Shown here piece after piece: positions 1 to 4,802 of a stretch of DNA of 5,844 nt. The stretch covers positions 1 through 5,844 of the forward strand of contig CABUWB010000137.1 of the NCBI GenBank assembly GCA_902495025.1, written 5' to 3'. A model generated the notes under the pieces. That model made no database searches. It had not been told where the DNA came from and worked only from the letters and a program-made list of their open reading frames with translations. A program made the position numbers and the translations under genes. Each line of letters starts with the position of its first letter. The stretch's first letter is position 1. Source of the stretch: an uncultured Eubacteriales bacterium. Lineage in GTDB: Bacteria > Bacillota > Clostridia > Lachnospirales > CAG-274.

Positions 1-168
1 GTACGGAAGCTCCTCACCGTTTTTCAAGTCAATTACTTTTACATCCTCATCATCGAAAGCATAAGCAAATAGTAATATCTCAAAATCGGGGGCATCTACA
101 TAACTAAACACCCCCGACTTTACAAGGTCATTACTGCTATATGTTTCAATGTCTATTGACAATCTCAC
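1..168 (-). CDS. Phage family A DNA polymerase, N-terminal fragment (runs off the left edge)
   Basis: Fifty-six codons are visible. Near the N-terminus is LSIDIETYSS, the Exo I motif (Asp and Glu metal ligands) of a DnaQ-like 3'-5' proofreading exonuclease. It is followed by DLVKSGVFSYVDAPDFEILL and FAYAFDD...VIDL, a run I recognise from the start of phage PolA-type polymerases in Firmicute prophages. The role would be replication of phage DNA. The chosen start is GTG at 168-166, 9 nt after an AAAGGAG site at 178-183; TTG at 162 is a less likely alternative. The gene starts 17 nt after the stop of the ssDNA-binding protein gene, in the same operon. The polymerase domain lies outside the window, so its presence is inferred from the family. 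Confidence 0.85.
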   Translation of the reverse strand, partial: MRLSIDIETYSSNDLVKSGVFSYVDAPDFEILLFAYAFDDEDVKVIDLKNGEELPY

Positions 169-185
169 ACAGCACCGCTCCTTTA

Positions 186-743
186 TCAGCTGAACATATC
201 GTCCTCGTCCTCGGCATATTCCTCAAAATCTCTCTCGGCGCTTACTCTGCCGCCCAGTGATTCTCCATCTTCCAATTTCATAAGGTTGTTAAGTCCACAC
301 GCAATACCCTTATTGCCGTTTGTGTTGAAAGCATAGAAGGTAATACTTGCCCTGCCATAGCAGCCACTATATAAATCAAGCTCGTCCTCAATTGGAGTTC
401 TGCCGTCCTTATAAACTAGTCCTGGCTTTGTTTTGCAGTTTGCATTTACAAAATAGCAGTTTGCATAGTTATCATCATCTGGTCTGTCCTCATCGCCGTC
501 ACGCAGAGGTGTTTTTAAATTTGCAGGGATTTTTCCGCCGAACTTGCTAATTCCTGCTGTCTTTGCATTATCAATAGCCTTTTCAATAGCGGCTATTGTT
601 TCCTTATCATCCTTTGAAATAATAAGGCTTACGGAATACTTTGGCTCGCTGCCATTAATACTCTGTGGCTCAAATACGTGTAAATAGCTGAATCTTACCT
701 TACCTGTTACTACCTTTGTGTCATTAAGTTTTACATTGCTCAT
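186..743 (-). CDS. DUF2815 family phage ssDNA-binding protein (OB-fold, acidic tail)
   Basis: A 185-residue protein with the start typical of DUF2815: KVVTGKVRFSYLHVFEP, then KYSVSLIISKDD (about residues 35-46) and an acidic DGDEDRPDDD stretch near residue 82. As I recall, this Pfam family (PF10991) was renamed after the ssDNA-binding protein of phage Enc34, which has an OB-fold. The C-terminus, DFEEYAEDEDDMFS, is strongly acidic and has a Phe next to the end. This resembles the partner-docking tails of SSB and T7 gp2.5, and supports a role in coating ssDNA and recruiting the polymerase and nuclease encoded beside it. The start ATG at 743 follows AAAGGAG at 753-759, which overlaps the TAA of the upstream small gene. 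The gene is full length and looks intact. Confidence 0.85.
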   Translation of the reverse strand: MSNVKLNDTKVVTGKVRFSYLHVFEPQSINGSEPKYSVSLIISKDDKETIAAIEKAIDNAKTAGISKFGGKIPANLKTPLRDGDEDRPDDDNYANCYFVNANCKTKPGLVYKDGRTPIEDELDLYSGCYGRASITFYAFNTNGNKGIACGLNNLMKLEDGESLGGRVSAERDFEEYAEDEDDMFS

Positions 744-757
744 GATTTTGTTCTCCT

Positions 758-922
758 TTAATTGATAATATTTTTAATTTTTTGCAATTTGGATTTAGGG
801 AGTTTTTCATACGCTCCTTTTTCCATTATTAAATGAAACTTGCAGCCGTCGGGCTTTGTTACACACAGCTCAACCCACTGCGTACCTCTACTTTTAAGGC
901 GCTCTTTAAGTTCTTCAAACAT
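758..922 (-). CDS. Small hypothetical phage protein, 54 aa
   Basis: This open frame fills the gap between the DUF2800 and DUF2815 genes. The protein starts MFEELKERLKSRGTQWVELC, contains KPDGCKFHLIMEKGAYEKLP, and ends in a basic Lys/Ile-rich segment (KSKLQKIKNIIN). It has no membrane segment and no family I can name. ATG at 922 is preceded by AAGGCGGTG about 8 nt upstream, a fair ribosome binding site, and lies 16 nt after the DUF2800 stop. Its TAA (758-760) overlaps the ribosome binding site of DUF2815, so the two are probably translationally linked. Support is positional: same strand, tight fit in the operon and plausible composition. The function is unknown; a small accessory to the nuclease/SSB pair is only a guess. 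Confidence 0.65.
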   Translation of the reverse strand: MFEELKERLKSRGTQWVELCVTKPDGCKFHLIMEKGAYEKLPKSKLQKIKNIIN

Positions 923-938
923 TTACATAACACCGCCT

Positions 939-2120
939 TCAACAGGACACAGGCTCGTTATCATCTGTGCCAAAATCTTTAATAGCTGATTCTGTCGAAC
1001 CAAGCTCCGGGCGTTTGTCCGTTTCAGGTACAAGTGTTGGCTTACCCTGCGGCTTAATGATAAACTGGCCAATCAGCTCATCAAACTCATCGCCTCCCAA
1101 CAGCTTCTGCATTTCGGTTATACCGTACAGTTTTCTCACTGTAATATCATCAAGCTCATAACCGTTTTGCAGCAGGGCATCCATAACCTGTTTTTCATCG
1201 GCGTATTTTCTGTTGCTTCTGCCCTCAACGAGCTTATATCCCGGAAACTTTTCCCCTGCCAAAGCTCTGTCCATAGCATAGGCTTGTACAATTTCACACC
1301 ATTTGGGTATTTTAGGAGCAAGCTCAAGTATGTCGGATATTTCCTCATTACTCAGCCTATTAGGCTTTATAAAATCATACCTTGCAAGCTCAAGCCTTTT
1401 GTCATTGTAGGCTCTGCAAACAGCTCTTGCTTTGCAAAAATGGCTGTCGCAATATTCACCGGCAATACACTCAGCATGCTCCGAAAGAGCTTTAACCGCA
1501 CCCGGTCTTACTATATCCCTTCCCCATTTAAGCAAATCGTCAACAGGCTCGGAGTATGTACTTACACTGTCAAGTCTTGGCTGATAAATGGTGTATTTGA
1601 CATTGTCCATATCATAAAGATAATCATATTCCGCATAAGCTCCTAATCCGTATAATCTGAGCTGAGGATTGTTCTCGGCACTCACCTTAACACCTTTGCC
1701 GTATTTCAGGTCGATAATTTCTATAACGCTGTTGCTTACTATAACAACATCACCTGTGCCAAAGCCGTCGGGAACGTAGTCAGAAAAATCAAGTCTGAGT
1801 TCTACGGCTATTGTTGCAGTAGGGTTCTCTGACAAGGTTGTATTATAACACTCAATAACAAAGTCCTTGTAACCCTCGATATATTCCTCCATGTCCGCAG
1901 GAATATCACCCAGCTTTTTAACCTCTCTTGTGTACTTGTTTCTGGTGATGTTACCTAAAGCAAGATTGATTTTTAATTCACCGAGAGCATGTGCCGTTGT
2001 TCCCTCCTCGGCGTAACTGCTTGAGCTGTCAGCAAACTGACCCTCTAAAGCTATCGAGCCGGGGCAGTTAAGCCATTTTGCAGAGCCGCTTGCAGATAAT
2101 TTTGCGTGTACATCAGGCAT
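939..2120 (-). CDS. DUF2800 family PD-(D/E)XK nuclease, Cas4/RecB-like, with probable Fe-S cluster
   Basis: A 393-residue protein with the DUF2800 layout. The N-terminus has LSASGSAKWLNCPGS (Cys19) and EEGTTAHALGE (His44). The nuclease core shows GTGD (Asp124), EIIDLKYGKG (Asp137-x-Lys139) and NPQLRLYG (Gln153...Tyr157). These match RecB/Cas4 motifs I, II, III and QxxxY. Cys224, Cys229 and Cys235 (CDSHFCKARAVC), together with Cys19, could bind a 4Fe-4S cluster as in Cas4 and AddB. The C-terminal third (about 250-393) is less distinctive. The likely role is an exonuclease in phage recombination or replication, working with the SSB and polymerase downstream. ATG at 2120 directly abuts the TAA of the preceding gene, and its GGAGGAG site lies inside that gene, so translation is probably coupled. 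All expected catalytic residues are present. Confidence 0.85.
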   Translation of the reverse strand: MPDVHAKLSASGSAKWLNCPGSIALEGQFADSSSSYAEEGTTAHALGELKINLALGNITRNKYTREVKKLGDIPADMEEYIEGYKDFVIECYNTTLSENPTATIAVELRLDFSDYVPDGFGTGDVVIVSNSVIEIIDLKYGKGVKVSAENNPQLRLYGLGAYAEYDYLYDMDNVKYTIYQPRLDSVSTYSEPVDDLLKWGRDIVRPGAVKALSEHAECIAGEYCDSHFCKARAVCRAYNDKRLELARYDFIKPNRLSNEEISDILELAPKIPKWCEIVQAYAMDRALAGEKFPGYKLVEGRSNRKYADEKQVMDALLQNGYELDDITVRKLYGITEMQKLLGGDEFDELIGQFIIKPQGKPTLVPETDKRPELGSTESAIKDFGTDDNEPVSC

Positions 2121-2510
2121 TTACATCATCTCCTCCGCAGCAATAATAATAGCACCGTAGTCCTCTGTCTTGAGGTCGCTGACCTTGGTTGCACCAAACT
2201 GCTCCAATAATGTTTTGGAAACTGACTTATCACCCTTCTTTTTTGCAAGGCTCTGCAGAATCATAACAACATCATCTTTTGAATATGTAACGCTTTCATC
2301 TGTAGCTGAAGCTTCAGCCTTTTCTGCTGTTTCCTCTCCCGGTGAGTTTGCCGTTTCTGCCTTTTCAACACTCTTTTCCGGCTTAGCAGCATTTGCTGCT
2401 TTTGGAGTGCTGCCAACAAACTGGGTAATACAGTTACCCAAAACCTCAATAAGCTTGTCCAATCTGCATAATACCGCATTGTCAACCGTTACCTTTACAT
2501 TAATGTCCAT
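2121..2510 (-). CDS. Phage early-operon protein, 129 aa, with Ala/Glu/Lys-rich linker
   Basis: Three parts are visible. A short N-terminal segment (about 1-35, starting MDINVKVTVDNAVLCRLDKL) looks like a beta-hairpin plus helix. A low-complexity Ala/Glu/Lys/Pro linker (about 36-72) follows. The C-terminal domain (about 75-129) contains YSKDDVVMILQSLAKKKG, LLEQFGATKVSDLKTEDYGA and IIIAAEEMM. Proteins of this build commonly sit upstream of DUF2800 genes in Firmicute prophages, and I recall some being labelled 'rRNA biogenesis protein rrp5', which I would not trust. The C-terminal helix-loop-helix could be a DNA-binding or bridging domain, but this is inference. ATG at 2510 shares one base with the TAA of the preceding gene (TAATG), and AAGGAGG lies about 9 nt upstream. 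Confidence 0.75.
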   Translation of the reverse strand: MDINVKVTVDNAVLCRLDKLIEVLGNCITQFVGSTPKAANAAKPEKSVEKAETANSPGEETAEKAEASATDESVTYSKDDVVMILQSLAKKKGDKSVSKTLLEQFGATKVSDLKTEDYGAIIIAAEEMM

Positions 2511-2680
2511 TATTCATTTCCTCCTTCACTTATTTCAATAATCAGCTTTTTCAGCGGATTATAATTCATACACTGCTTTTTCAGATACAGGTCTCCGATT
2601 TGAGGTTCTTCCGAAATTTCTCTGTATCGAAATGTATTCTTGGTTTCCTTAATAAACTCAAGTTCAGCCTTAATTTTCAC
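2510..2680 (-). CDS. Small phage protein, 56 aa, GTG start
   Basis: An open frame starting with GTG at 2680, with AAGGAGG 7 nt upstream. The protein reads (M)KIKAELEFIKETKNTFRYRE, then EEPQIGDLYLKKQCMN and KKLIIEISEGGNE. Two beta-strand-rich ends around a GDLYLKK segment resemble small proteins that I recall in Firmicute phage early operons, where a similar 'LYVKK...ITVTIE' pattern occurs; I cannot name a family. It overlaps the end of the upstream membrane-protein gene by 11 nt and the next gene's ATG by one base (TAATG). Such overlaps strongly support real translation within the operon. The function is unknown. Confidence 0.75.
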   Translation of the reverse strand: MKIKAELEFIKETKNTFRYREISEEPQIGDLYLKKQCMNYNPLKKLIIEISEGGNE

Positions 2681-2909
2681 GTAATGCCCTCCTTGTCTTT
2701 TTATCCGTCATCATCTTGGTGCGTTCTATTCCTGTGTCAATACCTACGCAGTAGCCTAACCCAAATAACGCCAGCAAACCGATACAAAATATGGTTGTTG
2801 AGGCTGCACTTGCACATCCCTGTAAAACCGTATCGCTTGCTATATTACCGGGTGTTGCAAGTAAAAATGTACCAGATATTATTGATAAGATATAGCATTT
2901 AATATTCAT
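2670..2909 (-). CDS. Small two-helix membrane protein, 79 aa
   Basis: The protein has a hydrophobic N-terminal segment (about residues 5-20, YILSIISGTFLLATPG) and a second one at about 39-57 (TIFCIGLLALFGLGYCVGI), separated by a small-residue loop. It ends in a basic tail (ERTKMMTDKKTRRALREN). This suggests two membrane spans with both ends in the cytoplasm, or a signal peptide followed by one span. The Cys at residue 32 (LQGC) is a poor lipobox and lies too far from the N-terminus. ATG at 2909 has AAAGGAGGG 8 nt upstream. It lies between a regulator and replication genes and overlaps the next gene by 11 nt. The role is unknown: host takeover, superinfection exclusion or membrane tethering are only possibilities. 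Confidence 0.65.
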   Translation of the reverse strand: MNIKCYILSIISGTFLLATPGNIASDTVLQGCASAASTTIFCIGLLALFGLGYCVGIDTGIERTKMMTDKKTRRALREN

Positions 2910-2964
2910 TGACTTGTCCCTCCTTTAAAAAGCCTAAAATATGAGCAATCAATGTTTAATGTAC

Positions 2965-3192
2965 TCATACAACACTGTACACCTCGCTCCTACCAAGCAG
3001 ATAGTCAATACTGCAGCCAAAATAATCGGCAATACGGCAAAGGGTAATTGCCTTTGGCATAGTAACACCTCTCATCATCTGTATACATACGGGCAAGCCT
3101 ATATCAATTTCCGCCGACAATTCCTCGGCAGTTACATCATTTTCCACAATCAGTTTATTAAGCCTGACCACAAAATTTCTTTTAAGCTCCAT
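2965..3192 (-). CDS. XRE-family helix-turn-helix regulator (second regulator of the early operon)
   Basis: A 75-residue protein that is essentially a single XRE/Cro-CI DNA-binding domain. The helix-turn-helix lies at about residues 20-45 (TAEELSAEIDIGLPVCIQMM), followed by MPKAITLCRIADYFGCSIDY and LLGR, the classic HTH_3 ending. The recognition-helix area is atypical (GLPVCIQMMRG), so its DNA target may differ from that of the other two XRE proteins here. ATG at 3192 has AAAGGAGG 10 nt upstream. The 5' leader carries an 11-bp imperfect inverted repeat (3219-3268). It could act as a Cro-like or CII-like regulator timing early gene expression; that role is inferred from position. Confidence 0.8.
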   Translation of the reverse strand: MELKRNFVVRLNKLIVENDVTAEELSAEIDIGLPVCIQMMRGVTMPKAITLCRIADYFGCSIDYLLGRSEVYSVV

Positions 3193-3213
3193 TTTTCAAT
3201 TTCCTCCTTTACT

Positions 3214-3236
3214 TTCAAGGAGAAACGTGCTACACT
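3214..3236 (+). promoter_or_regulatory. Possible rightward promoter upstream of the orphan terminator
   Basis: The -10 box TACACT (3231-3236) has a -35 TTTACT at 3208-3213, 17 nt upstream, just left of the listed span. Each box matches the consensus at four of six positions. Transcription would begin near 3243 and stop at the terminator near 3300, giving an RNA of about 58 nt antisense to the early mRNA. The boxes are weak and the call rests mainly on the terminator. Confidence 0.3.
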
Positions 3237-3268
3237 ATAAGTGCATATTATTTGGTGAGCACGTCTCC
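3219..3268. repeat. Imperfect inverted repeat in the leader of the second XRE gene
   Basis: Left arm GGAGA-AA-CGTGCT (3219-3231) pairs with right arm AGCACG-TCTCC (3258-3268): 11 base pairs with a 2-nt bulge around a 26-nt AT-rich centre. In the leftward mRNA it would form a hairpin just upstream of the XRE gene's ribosome binding site (3203-3210). As DNA it could be an operator. It does not resemble the GTTTA-N6-TAAAC sites. Confidence 0.55.
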
Positions 3269-3322
3269 CCATTGCCTCCTGCCTTGGCAGGGGGCTTTTT
3301 CATTTTCATTTGTCATGTTCAT
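3248..3322 (-). CDS. Possible small peptide gene, 22-24 aa
   Basis: The frame opens 3 nt after the stop of the preceding gene, at ATG 3322, or at the second ATG 3316 with a GAGGT site 6 nt upstream. It would encode MNMTNENEKAPCQGRRQW plus GDVLTK. It fits the spacing of the operon and nearly fills the gap to the next leader. However, its middle lies over the strong hairpin at 3274-3295, so the frame may be fortuitous, or the peptide may act as a leader. No family is recognised. Confidence 0.35.
   Translation of the reverse strand: MNMTNENEKAPCQGRRQWGDVLTK
3274..3300 (+). terminator. Orphan intrinsic terminator facing right
   Basis: GCCTCCTGC-CTTG-GCAGGGGGC forms a 9-bp GC-rich stem with one G-T pair and a 4-nt loop, followed by TTTTTCATTTTCATTT. 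The T-tract is only on the plus strand, so it stops rightward transcripts. There is no plus-strand gene upstream; the surrounding operon runs leftward. It may end a short antisense RNA or shield the operon from antisense transcription. Confidence 0.75.
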
Positions 3323-3325
3323 ACC

Positions 3326-3511
3326 TCAACCTGCATCTGCCCTTACATAACCTAAGCTGTTCATAAGCCTTTCGGTCTGCTTGCGGCGTATCTCCTCAAG
3401 CTCTTCCTCTGTAAATTCATCTTCACGCTTTTCAATGCGTTCACCACGCTTTAAAGCCTCAAGGTTTACATAATGCCTTTCAATTTTTAAATTACTACCT
3501 TTTCTTGCCAT
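3326..3511 (-). CDS. Small charged phage protein, 61 aa
   Basis: A highly charged, probably helical protein. A basic start (MARKGSNLKIERHYVN) leads to KRGERIEKREDEFTEEELEE, then IRRKQTERLMNSLGYVRADA. The segment from about residue 30 to 52 (TEEELEEIRRKQTERLMNSL) could form a coiled coil or a single amphipathic helix. Small proteins with a 'TEEEL..RR...ER.M.S.GY' ending are common just downstream of Cro-like genes in Firmicute prophages, but I know no defined function. ATG at 3511 follows AAGGAGGTGAGAAT, a very strong ribosome binding site. A nearly identical copy of that site lies 74 nt upstream without a start codon at the matching position. Confidence 0.7.
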   Translation of the reverse strand: MARKGSNLKIERHYVNLEALKRGERIEKREDEFTEEELEEIRRKQTERLMNSLGYVRADAG

Positions 3512-3651
3512 ATTCTCACCTCCTTATAATGTATTTATGTAGGATTTTGTCCTATTACCAAAAAACTGAATTTGCTTTCTTGAGTATTCTCACCTCCTAC
3601 GCTGTTTCTGTGTATCTTTACATGCGTCATTTTGAGTTTAACCTATTAAAC
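3512..3651 (-). other. Gap after the Cro-like gene: operator copy, duplicated RBS, possible 31-aa frame
   Basis: This stretch has no convincing gene. It holds an operator-like palindrome (3634-3653), a second copy of the downstream gene's ribosome binding site (3585-3598) and a small palindrome TAGGA-N5-TCCTA (3540-3554). A 31-codon frame from ATG 3630 to TAA 3535 (MTHVKIHRNSVGGENTQESK...) has only a weak AGG upstream, so I do not call it as a gene. Confidence 0.5.
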
Positions 3652-3653
3652 TC
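3634..3653. promoter_or_regulatory. Downstream operator copy O5 (perfect 8-bp arms)
   Basis: GAGTTTAA-CCTA-TTAAACTC is a palindrome with 8-bp perfect arms. Its 16-bp core (3636-3651) fits the GTTTA-N6-TAAAC pattern of the four sites between the divergent promoters. It touches the last codon of the Cro-like gene. It may let the same repressor control, or roadblock, transcription into the rest of the early operon, as O sites outside the main switch do in several phages. Confidence 0.65.
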
Positions 3654-3846
3654 ATGCTCCAAAAAAAACAACAGCTACATCCTCGTCCAACGCTTCTGCT
3701 ATTTTTTGCATAGTAATATTTGTTGTAACTGTTGCCTTGCCGGTTTCTAAAGCTGAAATAATAGCTCTTGATATACCTGACTTTACAGACAGTTCTTCCT
3801 GTGTTATTTTTTTCTTATCTCTTATTTCTTTAATTCGTGTAACCAA
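3652..3846 (-). CDS. Cro-like XRE transcriptional regulator
   Basis: A 64-residue single-domain XRE protein. It starts MVTRIKEIRDKKKITQEELS, continues KSGISRAIISALETGKATV, where GISRAIISALETG is the recognition-helix area, and ends ITMQKIAEALDEDVAVVFFG. It starts with TTG at 3846, which fits because AAGGAGGTG lies about 9 nt upstream and no in-frame ATG is nearby. It is the first gene of the leftward operon and is divergent from the S24 repressor, the usual position of Cro, so it probably represses the repressor promoter and tunes its own. Its own promoter (3874-3902) overlaps two operators. A further operator copy lies immediately after its stop codon at 3636-3651. Confidence 0.85.
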   Translation of the reverse strand: MVTRIKEIRDKKKITQEELSVKSGISRAIISALETGKATVTTNITMQKIAEALDEDVAVVFFGA

Positions 3847-3873
3847 TTGACCTCACCTCCTTAGTCTAAATCA

Positions 3874-3902
3874 AGTTTAACAGACTAAACAAATATTGTC
3901 AA
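3874..3902 (-). promoter_or_regulatory. Leftward early promoter (PL/PR-like)
   Basis: A perfect -35 TTGACA (3902-3897), a 17-nt spacer and -10 TAAACT (3879-3874) on the minus strand. Transcription would start near 3867, just before the AAGGAGGTG of the Cro-like gene. Operator O1 (3875-3890) covers the -10 and spacer, and O2 (3898-3913) covers the -35, as expected for a repressible lytic promoter. Confidence 0.75.
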
Positions 3903-3964
3903 GTCAATTAAACAAAAATATTGCACAATTTTTAGTCGATTAAACCTTGTATAGTTTGTTAAAC
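3875..3964. promoter_or_regulatory. Operator cluster O1-O4 between the divergent promoters
   Basis: Four 16-bp sites share the pattern GTTTA-N6-TAAAC. O1 at 3875-3890 has perfect arms and reads GTTTAGTCTGTTAAAC on the minus strand. The other three read on the plus strand: O2 3898-3913 GTCAAGTCAATTAAAC, O3 3930-3945 TTTTAGTCGATTAAAC, O4 3949-3964 GTATAGTTTGTTAAAC. The AGT...TTAAAC half is the conserved side. O1 and O2 overlap the leftward promoter, while O3 and O4 lie just upstream of the repressor promoter, where bound repressor could activate or autoregulate. The binder is probably the S24 repressor, the Cro-like protein, or both. Confidence 0.7.
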
Positions 3965-3971
3965 ATTTTTA

Positions 3972-4000
3972 TTGCGTATTTTTAATTTTAAATGTATAAT
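3972..4000 (+). promoter_or_regulatory. Repressor (lysogeny) promoter
   Basis: A perfect -10 TATAAT (3995-4000), a 17-nt spacer and a weak -35 TTGCGT (3972-3977). The start point would be near 4007, giving a leader of about 28 nt with GGAGGTG (4023-4029) before ATG 4035. The weak -35 with O4 ending 8 nt upstream is what one expects of a promoter activated or autoregulated by its own repressor. Confidence 0.65.
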
Positions 4001-4034
4001 ATAGAATACAAAGACATAAATCGGAGGTGAAAAT

Positions 4035-4706
4035 ATGTCATTAGGTGAAATTGTTAAAGCATATAGAGATAAAAATAATTTATCTATGGATGTCTTTTCT
4101 CAAAGGACAGGATTAAGCAAAGGCTATATTTCAATGCTCGAAAAGAACAAAAACCCCAAGAACGGTAAAGCTATTACACCATCGTTAGAAACAATAAGAA
4201 CCGTTGCAAATGCAATAGGGATTGAAATTAACGATTTATTAAAAATGTTAGATAATAGTCAGGAAATTTCAATTAATAATGTTGACCCTTTTCAATACGA
4301 CAACATTATACCAATAACCACACAAAAACTTCCTTTGCTTGGTGAAATAGCCTGCGGAGAGCCAATATTTGCAGCAGAGGATAAAGAGACCTATATTGAG
4401 GTTGGTACTGATATTAAAGCTGATTTTTGCCTTAAAGCAAAAGGGGATAGTATGATAGGCGCCCGCATATTGGACGGAGATATTGTTTTTATAAAACAAC
4501 AATCAAATGTAGAAAATGGAGAAATTGCTGCCGTAATTATTGATGACGAGGCTACACTTAAAAGAGTTTACTATTATCCTGATGAAAACCTTTTGAAGCT
4601 TGTTTCTGAAAATCCCTCAATTAAACCTTTTGTATACGAGGGTAATGTATTGGAGCAAGTTCGCATACTTGGTAAAGCTATTGCTTTTCAAAGTATAATC
4701 AAATAA
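4035..4706 (+). CDS. CI/LexA-type phage repressor: XRE domain plus S24 self-cleaving domain
   Basis: A 223-residue repressor. Residues 1-70 form an XRE DNA-binding domain (MSLGEIVKAYRDKNNLSMDV, helix-turn-helix around FSQRTGLSKGYISMLEKNKN). Residues 71-98 form a linker. From about 99 is a LexA/UmuD-like S24 peptidase: cleavage site ACGEP (Cys107-Gly108), catalytic Ser139 in KGDSM and Lys176 in ATLKR. DNA damage should trigger RecA-assisted self-cleavage between Cys107 and Gly108 and thus prophage induction. The C-terminal domain also dimerises, which fits palindromic operators. The start is supported by GGAGGTG 5 nt upstream. The gene is divergent from the Cro-like gene, with the operators between them. 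No clear rightward terminator follows, so read-through towards the ATPase gene is possible. Confidence 0.93.
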   Translation: MSLGEIVKAYRDKNNLSMDVFSQRTGLSKGYISMLEKNKNPKNGKAITPSLETIRTVANAIGIEINDLLKMLDNSQEISINNVDPFQYDNIIPITTQKLPLLGEIACGEPIFAAEDKETYIEVGTDIKADFCLKAKGDSMIGARILDGDIVFIKQQSNVENGEIAAVIIDDEATLKRVYYYPDENLLKLVSENPSIKPFVYEGNVLEQVRILGKAIAFQSIIK

Positions 4707-4802
4707 AATCAAAGCCTTTAAAATTTACCATAACTAAAAATGATAATATGCCCGACATACTTACTTCAAATGTAACACCGCTCAAATCAGAGAGCAGTTG
4801 TA

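Noticed and set aside
1167..1646. Long plus-strand open frame (159 codons) opposite the DUF2800 gene
   Set aside because: It lies wholly inside a well-supported nuclease gene on the other strand, has no ribosome binding site of note and no recognisable composition.
2170..2541. Plus-strand open frame of 123 codons opposite the 129-residue gene
   Set aside because: It mirrors the low-complexity linker of the real minus-strand gene, which has a strong ribosome site and coupled neighbours.
2814..2816. Lipoprotein signal (LQGC) in the 79-residue membrane protein
   Set aside because: Gln at -2 is atypical, and Cys32 lies after a loop rather than directly after the first hydrophobic stretch.
3535..3630. 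Minus-strand 31-codon frame after the Cro-like gene
   Set aside because: There is only a weak AGG about 10 nt upstream, and a strong Shine-Dalgarno sequence lies in its middle, which argues against coding use. Kept as a remark only.
3874..3964. CRISPR-like array from the repeated TTAAAC motifs
   Set aside because: The repeats are short, degenerate, in mixed orientation and irregularly spaced. They fit phage operators between divergent promoters.
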